9,320 bases of DNA from Rhodospirillales bacterium (GTDB lineage: Bacteria; Pseudomonadota; Alphaproteobacteria; Rhodospirillales; JAPHTL01), in the NCBI GenBank assembly GCA_026193355.1, contig JAPHTL010000262.1, positions 1 to 9,320 of the forward strand, in the 5' to 3' direction. Position 1 is the first letter of the stretch, and each line of letters starts with the position of its first letter. The notes under the pieces were generated by a model. That model was not told the origin of the DNA. It was given only the letters and a program-made list of their open reading frames with translations, and made no database searches. Shown here one piece after another: positions 1 through 6,864 of the stretch. The position numbers were made by a program, and so were the translations under genes.

Positions 1-1233
1 GACCGGGCTGTTGGCCGACGGTGCGCCACCACTGGCATAGTGGTAGCTGAGGCCGAAGCCACCGCCGGGCAGGCCAATCTGGCCAATCATCGACGCCAGA
101 GTCACCAGCATCCAGTGGCTCTGTTCGCCATGGTGCTGACGCTGGATGGACCAGCCGCTGGCCAGCATGGTGCGGCTCTTCCTGAACGCCCGCGCCAGTT
201 CCTTGATCTTGTCGGGCGCAATTTCGCAGATTCCCGCCGCCCATTCGGCCGATTTCGGCACACCGTCGCTCTTGCCCAGCAGATAGGGCAGGAACTTGTC
301 GAAGCCGAAGGTGTAGTCATCCAGGAACGCCTGATCGTGCAACCCTTCCGTATACAGGGTATGGGCCATGCCGAGCATGAGCGCCGTATCCGTATGCGGA
401 CGGACCGGAATCCATTCAGCACCGAAGAACTTGGCGGTGTCGGTCCGGATCGGATCGATGCAGATGACCTTCTTGCCGGTATCCTTGAAGGCCTTCAGGT
501 ACGGATAGGAATCGTGGTCCGCGATGGTCCAGCCGATCTGTCCGGTCTTGACGGGGTCAGCGCCCCAGAAGACCAGAAGGTCAGTGCTTTCAACCACGAC
601 GGGCCATGCGGTCTGTTGTTCGTAGACCTCCAGCGTGCCCATGACGTGTGGCATGGTAATCTGCGAAGCCCCGGTGGAATAGTCGCCGCTGCTGTTGACG
701 AAAGCGCCACCCATACCGACGTTCAAGGCCCGACGCAGCAGGCTTTGGCAATTGTGCAACCGGCCGGAACTCTTCCAGCCGTATGAACCGGCGAATGTGC
801 CGGCCTGTCCGTATTTGTCCTTAACGCGCTTCAGTTCCCCAACCACCAGGTCGAGTGCCTTGTCCCAGGACACACGGACGAATTCATTGTTGCCACGTTG
901 ATCGACGGCCGCGCCCGGTCCTTTTTCAAGGTAGGCTTTGCGGACCATCGGGTATTTGATACGCGAAGGCGAGTAGACGGAATCCATGACGCCTTCGATC
1001 TGCGGACTCGGATGTGGGTCTCCCTCCCACGGCGCAACGGCGGTCCATCGGCCACCTTTGACCGTGGCCCGGAAAGCACCCCAGTGCGAGCCGGTCAACA
1101 CTTCGCCATCGGCCGCGGCATGGGCCGCCCCCGATGTCAGAAGCGACGGCGCTAAAACCCCGATGGTGCCAAAAGCTGAGGCGCTCATCAGGAAATTACG
1201 CCTTGAAATACGATAGGAATGGAAAGTCGACAT
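1..1233 (-). CDS. torA: Periplasmic TMAO/DMSO reductase, molybdenum catalytic subunit (TorA/DorA), 3' end beyond window
   Basis: Reduces trimethylamine N-oxide and/or dimethyl sulfoxide as a terminal electron acceptor in the periplasm, with a bis-MGD molybdenum cofactor. The first 411 codons are visible, about half of a family protein of roughly 820-850 residues. A Tat signal opens the protein (SRRNFL at residues 10-15, then a hydrophobic stretch and a likely AHA cleavage near residue 39). The segment GDYSTG places the molybdenum-ligand serine at Ser186. Tyr151 and Trp153 match the Tyr114/Trp116 pair of Rhodobacter DMSO reductase; as I recall E. coli TorA lacks the tyrosine, so DorA-like substrate use is possible. 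The GIGLPGGGFGLSYHY-like region near 385-399 is also typical of DorA/TorA. The ATG at 1233 follows a GGGGGAG ribosome site. It lies 169 bp downstream of torD and has its own upstream box array (1335-1399), so it is probably transcribed independently as well as from torCD. Confidence 0.95.
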   Translation of the reverse strand, partial: MSTFHSYRISRRNFLMSASAFGTIGVLAPSLLTSGAAHAAADGEVLTGSHWGAFRATVKGGRWTAVAPWEGDPHPSPQIEGVMDSVYSPSRIKYPMVRKAYLEKGPGAAVDQRGNNEFVRVSWDKALDLVVGELKRVKDKYGQAGTFAGSYGWKSSGRLHNCQSLLRRALNVGMGGAFVNSSGDYSTGASQITMPHVMGTLEVYEQQTAWPVVVESTDLLVFWGADPVKTGQIGWTIADHDSYPYLKAFKDTGKKVICIDPIRTDTAKFFGAEWIPVRPHTDTALMLGMAHTLYTEGLHDQAFLDDYTFGFDKFLPYLLGKSDGVPKSAEWAAGICEIAPDKIKELARAFRKSRTMLASGWSIQRQHHGEQSHWMLVTLASMIGQIGLPGGGFGLSYHYASGGAPSANSPV

Positions 1234-1334
1234 GATCACTCCCCCTTTCTTTATGACAAGATAGTACGCCGAGTGAAGAGCGCGCCATCCCATGAAAACC
1301 CTTTCTTGCAGGTCAGTTCTGTTTAGCACCCATG

Positions 1335-1399
1335 TGTAAATGCCATTCGGGGGGGGGATGAATAGGCTGTAAAATGATGTAAATGAGTTGTAAAAAATG
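1335..1399 (-). promoter_or_regulatory. Array of four TGTAAA boxes upstream of torA, putative TorR operator
   Basis: Read on the plus strand, four repeats start at 1335 (TGTAAATG), 1368 (TGTAAAATG), 1378 (TGTAAATG) and 1389 (TGTAAAAAATG). Spacings are 33, 10 and 11 bp, which puts all boxes on one DNA face. The same array with the same spacings is found upstream of torC, and the two align gap-free over 61 bp with about 43 identities. E. coli torCAD is likewise activated by TorR through four decameric direct repeats (CTGTTCATAT), so assignment to TorR is a reasoned inference. The nearest box is about 100 bp from the torA start codon, and the last box abuts the torD stop. Confidence 0.75.
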
Positions 1400-1402
1400 G
1401 CC

Positions 1403-2089
1403 TCAGGCGGCGTTTCCGCCACCGGCGAGCCAAACTTTATCCCTTTCGAGAAAAGCGACTGTCGCTTTGGACACGGTTCCGTAAAAACCGCTTGGGTCAT
1501 TGGCGACGCAATCATCACGGAACGCCGGAAGCCAATTCAAAAGATGGGTATCGATAAAGACGGTTTGCTGAGAACGCAGTTCCATTTCGCCTCGCCTGTC
1601 ACCATCGGTCATGACGAGAATTGTTCGCGCTGCGAACTCGGCCAACACATTGAGCTGGATGGCGATATGATCCGCAGGCTCCTTCAGGTTTTCAGGCACA
1701 GCCAAGTCAAGTTCTCTCAGAAGGTCGCTCATCTCCGCCGTCGGCGCCTGAAAGAGCGTTCCGCGCTCGCTGCTATAGGCAGATTCGTACGGCGGAGCCG
1801 AATGCGGTCCTCCGGCACCAAGAAAAAGGCGGGTATAGGCCGTCGCCAGCTTGAGCGAAAGCGCCAGGGCATCATGATATTCCGCATGCTGCGCCGCTTC
1901 CGATATAGCGGCGACGAGGGGCTCCAGGGATGGCTCCGTCGCAAAGGACCCTAGAATGGCCCGACCCTCGCCGCTGCGGTAGGCAATCAGGGTTTCTACG
2001 CCGATTTCGGCGGCGTAAATCCCAGCCAGCCAGCGGTAGGCCAGCGGCCGTTCGGCCGCCGGCAAGGTTGATGGTGTCAAATCAGCCAT
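1403..2089 (-). CDS. torD: TorD/DorD cytoplasmic maturation chaperone for the molybdoreductase
   Basis: A 228-residue member of the TorD/NarJ/DmsD redox-enzyme chaperone family. Family members bind the apo-reductase and its Tat signal and assist molybdenum-cofactor insertion before export. The sequence is all-helical in character. It shows the TorD signature region PPYESAY at 99-105 followed by TLFQAPTAEM (111-120), and the E-P-x-D-H motif at 137-141. E. coli TorD is about 199 residues, so this one is slightly long. I choose the ATG at 2089: it overlaps the torC stop by 8 bp, typical of translational coupling, and has GGAGGAGG upstream. An in-frame ATG at 2119 would add ten residues deep inside torC and is less likely. 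The torC-torD order is that of Rhodobacter dorCDA rather than E. coli torCAD. Confidence 0.92.
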   Translation of the reverse strand: MADLTPSTLPAAERPLAYRWLAGIYAAEIGVETLIAYRSGEGRAILGSFATEPSLEPLVAAISEAAQHAEYHDALALSLKLATAYTRLFLGAGGPHSAPPYESAYSSERGTLFQAPTAEMSDLLRELDLAVPENLKEPADHIAIQLNVLAEFAARTILVMTDGDRRGEMELRSQQTVFIDTHLLNWLPAFRDDCVANDPSGFYGTVSKATVAFLERDKVWLAGGGNAA

Positions 2090-3254
2090 GGTGTCCGCCT
2101 CCTCCGGTATCCTTAGCATTGAACTGGAGGTATTTGAGCAGGAAGCGATACTGATCCTTGTCGAGTACGATGAATCGCTTCATGGCGTTCAGGGTTCCGA
2201 TCCATTGATTGGCCAGCGAATGGTTTGGCGCCGGCAGGGAATGACAAATACCGCAACTGGCATTGTACATCTCTGCGCCATAGGCCCACAGCTTTGCCTT
2301 GTCGGCCAAAAGATCCGTTTTATCAACCCAGACATCAAGGCTGACCTGATGCCAAGTGAGCTCGGTATCGGGATCCACTTCGGTCTTGTGGCGAATGACA
2401 TTTTCGATGATCTGCTTGCTCAGCACCGCGGAAAAAATGCGTTGACCGCGCAGCGCATAGATCATTTGCCCGACCCCATCCTGCTGCCAGCCGTCGATGC
2501 GCACCTTCAGTAGATCGCCCTTTCTCTCCAGAACCTTCACATCGGTAGCCGCCAGCAACCGCCCGTCCCCGTTCCCGCCTTCGCCGGCCTTGCCGGGATC
2601 GATGAAGAACGACTTCATGTCGATGGTATAGAGAGTGTCGGCCGTCACCCCTTCCTTCGCCGACAGGGCCTTGAGGTCCTGGAACATAGTCTTGTAACCC
2701 TGCGACATGTCCGGCAGCTTGTGGGCAATACCCTTGTGACAGGCGATGCAGGTCTCCCCCTTCTCCATGCCTTTTTTCATCTGTTCAGCAGATTTTTTCT
2801 TCTGTTTGGAGAAATCCATGGCATCCCATGTATGGCAATTCCGACATTCGTGGGAATCATTGGCCTCCATCTCCGCCCAGACATTGCGGGCCAGTTCCAG
2901 GCGTTTGGCCTCGAACTTCTCCTTGGTGTCGATCGTACCCGCGAGCTTGTGATAGAGCTCGTTGCTCGCCTTGATCTTGCGGAGTAGCTTCGGCACCCAT
3001 TCCTTGGGAACATGGCAATCAGCGCAAACCGCCTGGACACCCGAGCGGTTCGAGTAGTGAATGGTCTTCTTGTATTCCGCATAGACGTTGTCACGCATCT
3101 CATGACACGAGATGCAGAATTCCATCCGGTTGGTGAATTCCATAAATGTGTTGAACCCGCCCCAGAAAACAATTCCGGCAACGATGCCAACTCCGAGCAA
3201 CAGCCCGAGGGAATATTTAGAGGTAGGGCTCCAGAAAGCCTTCCAAAATTTCAT
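2082..3254 (-). CDS. torC: Membrane-anchored pentaheme c-type cytochrome TorC/DorC (NapC/NirT family)
   Basis: Passes electrons from the membrane quinol pool to periplasmic TorA. The 390 residues equal the E. coli TorC length. One N-terminal membrane segment (about 15-38) anchors it, with the rest periplasmic. Five CxxCH heme sites are visible: Cys47 (CISCH), Cys77 (CADCH), Cys137 (CRNCH) and Cys169 (CIACH) form the NapC/NirT-type tetraheme domain, and Cys334 (CGICH) is the extra C-terminal heme that defines the TorC group. In E. coli the C-terminal region is also reported to affect TorS signalling; whether that holds with a soluble TorS is unknown. The ATG at 3254 has a strong GGGGAGGAA site about 7 bases upstream. 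It is the first gene of the torCD unit and divergent from torR, with a shared 171-bp regulatory region. Confidence 0.96.
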   Translation of the reverse strand: MKFWKAFWSPTSKYSLGLLLGVGIVAGIVFWGGFNTFMEFTNRMEFCISCHEMRDNVYAEYKKTIHYSNRSGVQAVCADCHVPKEWVPKLLRKIKASNELYHKLAGTIDTKEKFEAKRLELARNVWAEMEANDSHECRNCHTWDAMDFSKQKKKSAEQMKKGMEKGETCIACHKGIAHKLPDMSQGYKTMFQDLKALSAKEGVTADTLYTIDMKSFFIDPGKAGEGGNGDGRLLAATDVKVLERKGDLLKVRIDGWQQDGVGQMIYALRGQRIFSAVLSKQIIENVIRHKTEVDPDTELTWHQVSLDVWVDKTDLLADKAKLWAYGAEMYNASCGICHSLPAPNHSLANQWIGTLNAMKRFIVLDKDQYRFLLKYLQFNAKDTGGGGHHG

Positions 3255-3313
3255 AACAATTTCCTCCCCTCGGGACCACTATGAACGGCCCGGCGGACCG
3301 TAGATGCTTTCAA

Positions 3314-3319
3314 ATAATA
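3314..3319 (-). promoter_or_regulatory. Candidate -10 hexamer for torC
   Basis: TATTAT on the minus strand lies 60 bp upstream of the torC start and 10 bp from the nearest TGTAAA box (3329). No good -35 hexamer lies 17 bp upstream, which fits an activator-dependent promoter. The nearest box would then fall inside the -35/-10 spacer, which is unusual, so the assignment is tentative. Confidence 0.3.
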
Positions 3320-3328
3320 GGGGCGGCG

Positions 3329-3402
3329 TGTAAATGCCGTTTGGGCAAACCATGAATGGCGTGTAGAATGCTGTAAACAGACTGTAAACGTCCTGTTCGT
3401 TT
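3329..3402. promoter_or_regulatory. Box array in the torC-torR intergenic region, putative TorR operator
   Basis: Boxes start at 3329 (TGTAAATG), 3362 (TGTAGAATG), 3372 (TGTAAACAG) and 3383 (TGTAAACG), with spacings 33, 10 and 11 bp, exactly as upstream of torA. A fifth, in-phase repeat 11 bp further on (3393-3402, CTGTTCGTTT) matches the E. coli tor box CTGTTCATAT at 8 of 10 positions. It has no counterpart upstream of torA. The array starts 75 bp upstream of torC and ends 24 bp before torR, so TorR bound here could activate torC and at the same time restrain its own gene. TorR autoregulation of this kind is known in E. coli; here it is inference. Confidence 0.75.
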
Positions 3403-3425
3403 CACGTCATCAATCGGGGGCGCCC

Positions 3426-4133
3426 GTGGTTACAAAGAGCCATATCCTCGTGGTCGAAGACGAGTTAACGAGCCGGGCCACTCTTTCTGGATATTTCGAA
3501 AATGAAGGATACCGCATCACTGAAGCGGCGGACGGTGAGGAAATGCGCACCGCTTTCGCCAAAGGCGATGTGGACCTTGTCATGCTCGATATCCGCCTTC
3601 CCGGCGAAGATGGCCTGAGCCTCCTCAAAGAACTGCGGCAAAGTTCCGATGTAGGCATCATCATGGTGACAGGAAAGTCGGATGACGTTGACCGCATCGT
3701 CGCCCTGGAAATGGGCGCAGACGATTACGTCACCAAACCCTTCAATCCGCGCGAACTGCTGGCTCGAGCCAAAAACCTTTTGAAGCGCACCTCAGCAGCG
3801 CGCATGGCCGACAAGAATGAGCCTGTCAAAAAATTCTCAGGGTGGACATTAGACACGGAAAAAAGGCGGCTGGAATCGCCTGAAGGGAAGGACGTGCGCC
3901 TGACACGCGGCGAGTTTGAACTGCTGGTCGCAATGGTCAACAACTCTGGGCGGGTCTTGACTCGGGACAACCTTCTCGACCACATCAGTCACCGTGAATG
4001 GGATCCGAACGACCGCACGGTAGATGTTTTGATCGGTCGCCTCCGTCGCAAGATCGAGACCACCCCCCAAGACCCCGAACTGATCGCCACCGTCCATGGT
4101 GTTGGCTACGTGTTCACGGGGGGACGGGACTGA
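3426..4133 (+). CDS. torR: TorR/DorR response regulator, OmpR/PhoB family
   Basis: A 235-residue DNA-binding response regulator, expected to activate torCD and torA when phosphorylated by TorS. The receiver domain (about 6-118) has the acidic pair Glu11/Asp12, phospho-acceptor Asp55, switch Thr82 and Lys104. The winged-helix domain (about 135-232) carries the recognition helix region RTVDVLIGRLRRKIE and the C-terminal hairpin VHGVGYVF. The start is GTG at 3426, with only a modest GGGG stretch (3416-3420) as ribosome site and no ATG until residue 40, which would remove half the receiver; the weak start fits low expression. It is divergent from torC and convergent with torS. Confidence 0.93.
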   Translation: MVTKSHILVVEDELTSRATLSGYFENEGYRITEAADGEEMRTAFAKGDVDLVMLDIRLPGEDGLSLLKELRQSSDVGIIMVTGKSDDVDRIVALEMGADDYVTKPFNPRELLARAKNLLKRTSAARMADKNEPVKKFSGWTLDTEKRRLESPEGKDVRLTRGEFELLVAMVNNSGRVLTRDNLLDHISHREWDPNDRTVDVLIGRLRRKIETTPQDPELIATVHGVGYVFTGGRD

Positions 4134-4138
4134 GCCTC

Positions 4139-6538
4139 TCAGGCGAACGGCGGACCGACTGTAGACATCAACTCTTTCCAAGCATCTTCCAATGCCCGAA
4201 GGGATTGGGGATAGATGTTCTCCAGGCCAGCCAGGGTTTCGACCGAGGTTTCCCCATCCCGGTTTCCGGCTGATATCTCCAATTGGCTGGCCAGGTTGGC
4301 CAATCGGCTAAGTCCGACATTGCTTGCCGCGCTTTTCAGTCCATGGGCATGATCCGCGATCCGGTCATGCTCCAGGGCCCTCATGTCATGCCGAAGGATC
4401 GCCATGACATGAGGGGTCGTATCGGTGAAGGCGGAAACAATGCGATGGGCGCGCTCCTGTCCCAATAACCTCATGTGCTGCTGGATAACGGCCGGTTTGA
4501 TGATCGGTTCTTCGCTCTCTGCATCGACATCATCATCCTTGACGATCCGCACAAAGCCCGACCGGTCCGAGAGGCATTCAGCGATGCTGTTTCTCAAATC
4601 GTCGGGAGTGAACGGCTTGCCCAGGAACCCGTCGGCTCCGACGGCGAAACATTGCTCCACCTCACTGCGGACCACATGGGCGCTGAGCACGATGACGGGT
4701 GTGTTGGCCCGAGTTGGATTGGTAGATTCGCGGATGCACCGGATAACATCACGACCGTTCATTCCGGGCATACGGACATCCATGAGAACAAGATCGAACG
4801 GCTCCCCGTCAAGGGCGTCCAGGGCTTTTTCACCACTTTCTGCTATCGTGACATTGTGCCCCTGGCGCTTGAGAAACCCCTCGGCGACCAGGCGGTTGAT
4901 CTCGTTGTCCTCGACCAGAAGGACATCCAGCGGTTGCTGTTGCCACGTCCGCGCACCGTCCTCGTCCGCTTTGGCGGCGGCGAACCCTTCGTGGAGCGGA
5001 ATTTCAACTACGAAAGTGCTGCCGCCTTTCCGGTTTCTCCGGCACCCGATCTCTCCCCCCATGGAGGAAACAAGTTTTTTGCAGATAGCCAGCCCCAGGC
5101 CCGTACCGCCGAAAAGGCGCGACGTCGAGGCATCAAGTTGCGTGAAGGGCTCGAAGAGACGTTCGATTTTATCCTCCGGGATGCCGATGCCGGTATCGGT
5201 CACCTCAAAGCGAAGTCCGGATACGCCATTGGTCATAGCGCCAGAACGCGCAACATGAATCGCCACGGATCCTGTCGCCGTGAACTTGACCGCATTGCTG
5301 GCCAGATTGAGAAGAACCTGGCGGACCTTTCCGGGATCACCACGAAGAAATTGCGGAAGGTCGTTTTCGATCGATACTGTCAAACGCAGTTCTTTCTTTG
5401 ACGCCGCCGGCTCGATAATTTCGGAAACCTGGGATATGACATCACGCAACTCGTAATCGACGCTTTCAAGTTCCAGCACACCGGCTTCGATCTTCGAATA
5501 GTCGAGGATGTCATTCAGGACCGCCATCAACGCCTCGCCCGACGAAGAAATCCCGTCAAGATAATGCTCCTGAGCTTCGGAAAGCGCCGTATCCTTAAGC
5601 AGTGTCGCCATACCCATAATCCCGTTGATGGGCGTGCGAATTTCGTGGCTCATGGTGGCGAGGAAAGCGGATTTGGCCTTATTGGCGGCCTCGGCCAGTT
5701 CCTTGGCCTGCTTGTGTTCGCTGATATCGTTGAGGATCAGGACCGTGCCCAGGAACTTCTCACTGATATCCAGCATCCGCTGGATGCGAACGTCGAAATA
5801 CCGGGTTCCGTTTTTCGTTTCCAGGGTTGTTTCGAAATGACCTGAGCCTTCGTCGCGCGACGTGAGAATCCCGATCTGGTTTTCAAGGAACGAGAATTCC
5901 CGGCTGCCGTAGTAGATGGCGCCAGGATCTTTCGACCCCATGAACAGGACGTGGGCGGCATGATTCAGGTTCTGAATATCCCCATTCTCGTCAAGCAGGA
6001 TCACCGGGTCGTTCAGGCTTTCAAAGATGGTCAGATACTTGTTCTTTTCGTTCGTAATTACCCGGTTTCGTTCCTGAATTTCGCCCAGCTTCGCGCTTTC
6101 CGTGGCGTTAGCCCATTCCGTGCAAAAGCCGAGTTCAACCAGATCGAAGAACCGTTCGATGAACAGACGGTAGCGCTCCTGCTCTTCGGAGGGGAACTTC
6201 TGTTCCATAACCATGTCCACATAGGACTGGCGGTAATATTTGGTGAGGCCAAGGAACAGGCTTAGGGTCACGCCGCGCGCCCGGTGCTGTTTCGCCTGTT
6301 CGACCCCGAAGGCAGCGATCGGGTTGCGGGCGAAATCGTCGTGGGCGAACAACTCCGGCGGTTGTTCAAAAATATCCATGGCCGCGATCAGCGGTTCGGA
6401 CAAGCCGCAGATGGAGGCCCGCCAAGCCTCCTTCAGGGTCGATGTGAATTCCGTATAGCCTTGTTTCTTGGCATAGACGACCACCCGGTCGATCAGCCAG
6501 TCTTCGTTTTTGGCGATCAGATCGCGGAGTTTTTCCAT
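4139..6538 (-). CDS. torS: Soluble hybrid sensor kinase TorS-like, PAS-HisKA-HATPase-REC-Hpt
   Basis: A 799-residue tripartite phosphorelay kinase, the probable partner of TorR. Residues 1-150 form an acidic, mostly helical soluble domain that I cannot name firmly; it resembles RsbRD-type N-terminal domains. A PAS-like domain follows (about 166-275). The kinase core has His298 in SHEIRTP, the N-box around Asn411/Asn415, DTGIGIP at 448-454 and GGTGLGLA at 477-484. The receiver (about 537-655) has Asp587 and Lys641, and the C-terminal Hpt has His732 in HGLKSAASN. Unlike E. coli TorS, no membrane segment is visible and no torT gene is present in the window. The ATG at 6538 has GAGGG just upstream. 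The stop is 5 bp from the torR stop, with no terminator between. Pairing with TorR is inferred from position and from the shared tripartite layout. Confidence 0.85.
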   Translation of the reverse strand: MEKLRDLIAKNEDWLIDRVVVYAKKQGYTEFTSTLKEAWRASICGLSEPLIAAMDIFEQPPELFAHDDFARNPIAAFGVEQAKQHRARGVTLSLFLGLTKYYRQSYVDMVMEQKFPSEEQERYRLFIERFFDLVELGFCTEWANATESAKLGEIQERNRVITNEKNKYLTIFESLNDPVILLDENGDIQNLNHAAHVLFMGSKDPGAIYYGSREFSFLENQIGILTSRDEGSGHFETTLETKNGTRYFDVRIQRMLDISEKFLGTVLILNDISEHKQAKELAEAANKAKSAFLATMSHEIRTPINGIMGMATLLKDTALSEAQEHYLDGISSSGEALMAVLNDILDYSKIEAGVLELESVDYELRDVISQVSEIIEPAASKKELRLTVSIENDLPQFLRGDPGKVRQVLLNLASNAVKFTATGSVAIHVARSGAMTNGVSGLRFEVTDTGIGIPEDKIERLFEPFTQLDASTSRLFGGTGLGLAICKKLVSSMGGEIGCRRNRKGGSTFVVEIPLHEGFAAAKADEDGARTWQQQPLDVLLVEDNEINRLVAEGFLKRQGHNVTIAESGEKALDALDGEPFDLVLMDVRMPGMNGRDVIRCIRESTNPTRANTPVIVLSAHVVRSEVEQCFAVGADGFLGKPFTPDDLRNSIAECLSDRSGFVRIVKDDDVDAESEEPIIKPAVIQQHMRLLGQERAHRIVSAFTDTTPHVMAILRHDMRALEHDRIADHAHGLKSAASNVGLSRLANLASQLEISAGNRDGETSVETLAGLENIYPQSLRALEDAWKELMSTVGPPFA

Positions 6539-6864
6539 ATCGCCCTCATCGATGGTCGGACGAATAGTATAGCAGGGATAACAGGCCGCGACAGGAATAG
6601 GACCAACCTGCCAAGCGGAAGAAAAACTCGACCTCGCCCATTTCTACCAAGCAGGTTTGCTATGCAGCGAAGCGTCGGCAAAACACTGCCGCTGGCGACT
6701 GGTTGAAAACTACCTGAGGGGAAAATGGCCGCACGATACCAAGGTCCAGCACCCCTGCGTTTTACTTAAAAAGTTCTACGCTCGTCCTATAGCGTATTGA
6801 TTCATAATAGAGCAAACAAAGGGTGAAAAGTGTAAAACCCTGTTGATTCAAAAGGGAAACAACA
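6539..6864. other. Gene-poor region upstream of torS and left of the tRNA-Phe fragment
   Basis: No convincing gene is seen. A possible torS -10 element (TATACT on the minus strand, 6566-6571) lies about 30 bp before the start codon, without a clear -35. The right part (about 6760-6864) is much more AT-rich than the flanks and holds two copies of TTGATTCA, at 6797-6804 and 6843-6850. This is where the non-tRNA side of an attachment site would lie. Nothing else recognisable was found. Confidence 0.5.

Noticed and set aside
40..786. Plus-strand open frame of 248 codons at the left edge
   Set aside because: It is antisense to the clear TorA coding sequence with its molybdenum-ligand motif.
1397..1954. 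Plus-strand open frame of 185 codons opposite torD
   Set aside because: The minus strand encodes a recognisable TorD; the plus frame has no family features and starts within the box array.
4475..5401. Long plus-strand open frame of 308 codons
   Set aside because: It is fully antisense to torS, whose kinase and receiver motifs are clear; the frame is a shadow of GC-rich codon bias.
6571..6585. Homing-endonuclease-like site (GGGATAACAGG resembles part of the I-SceI site)
   Set aside because: Only the middle 11 bases match, no endonuclease gene is present, and a partial match of this kind can arise by chance.
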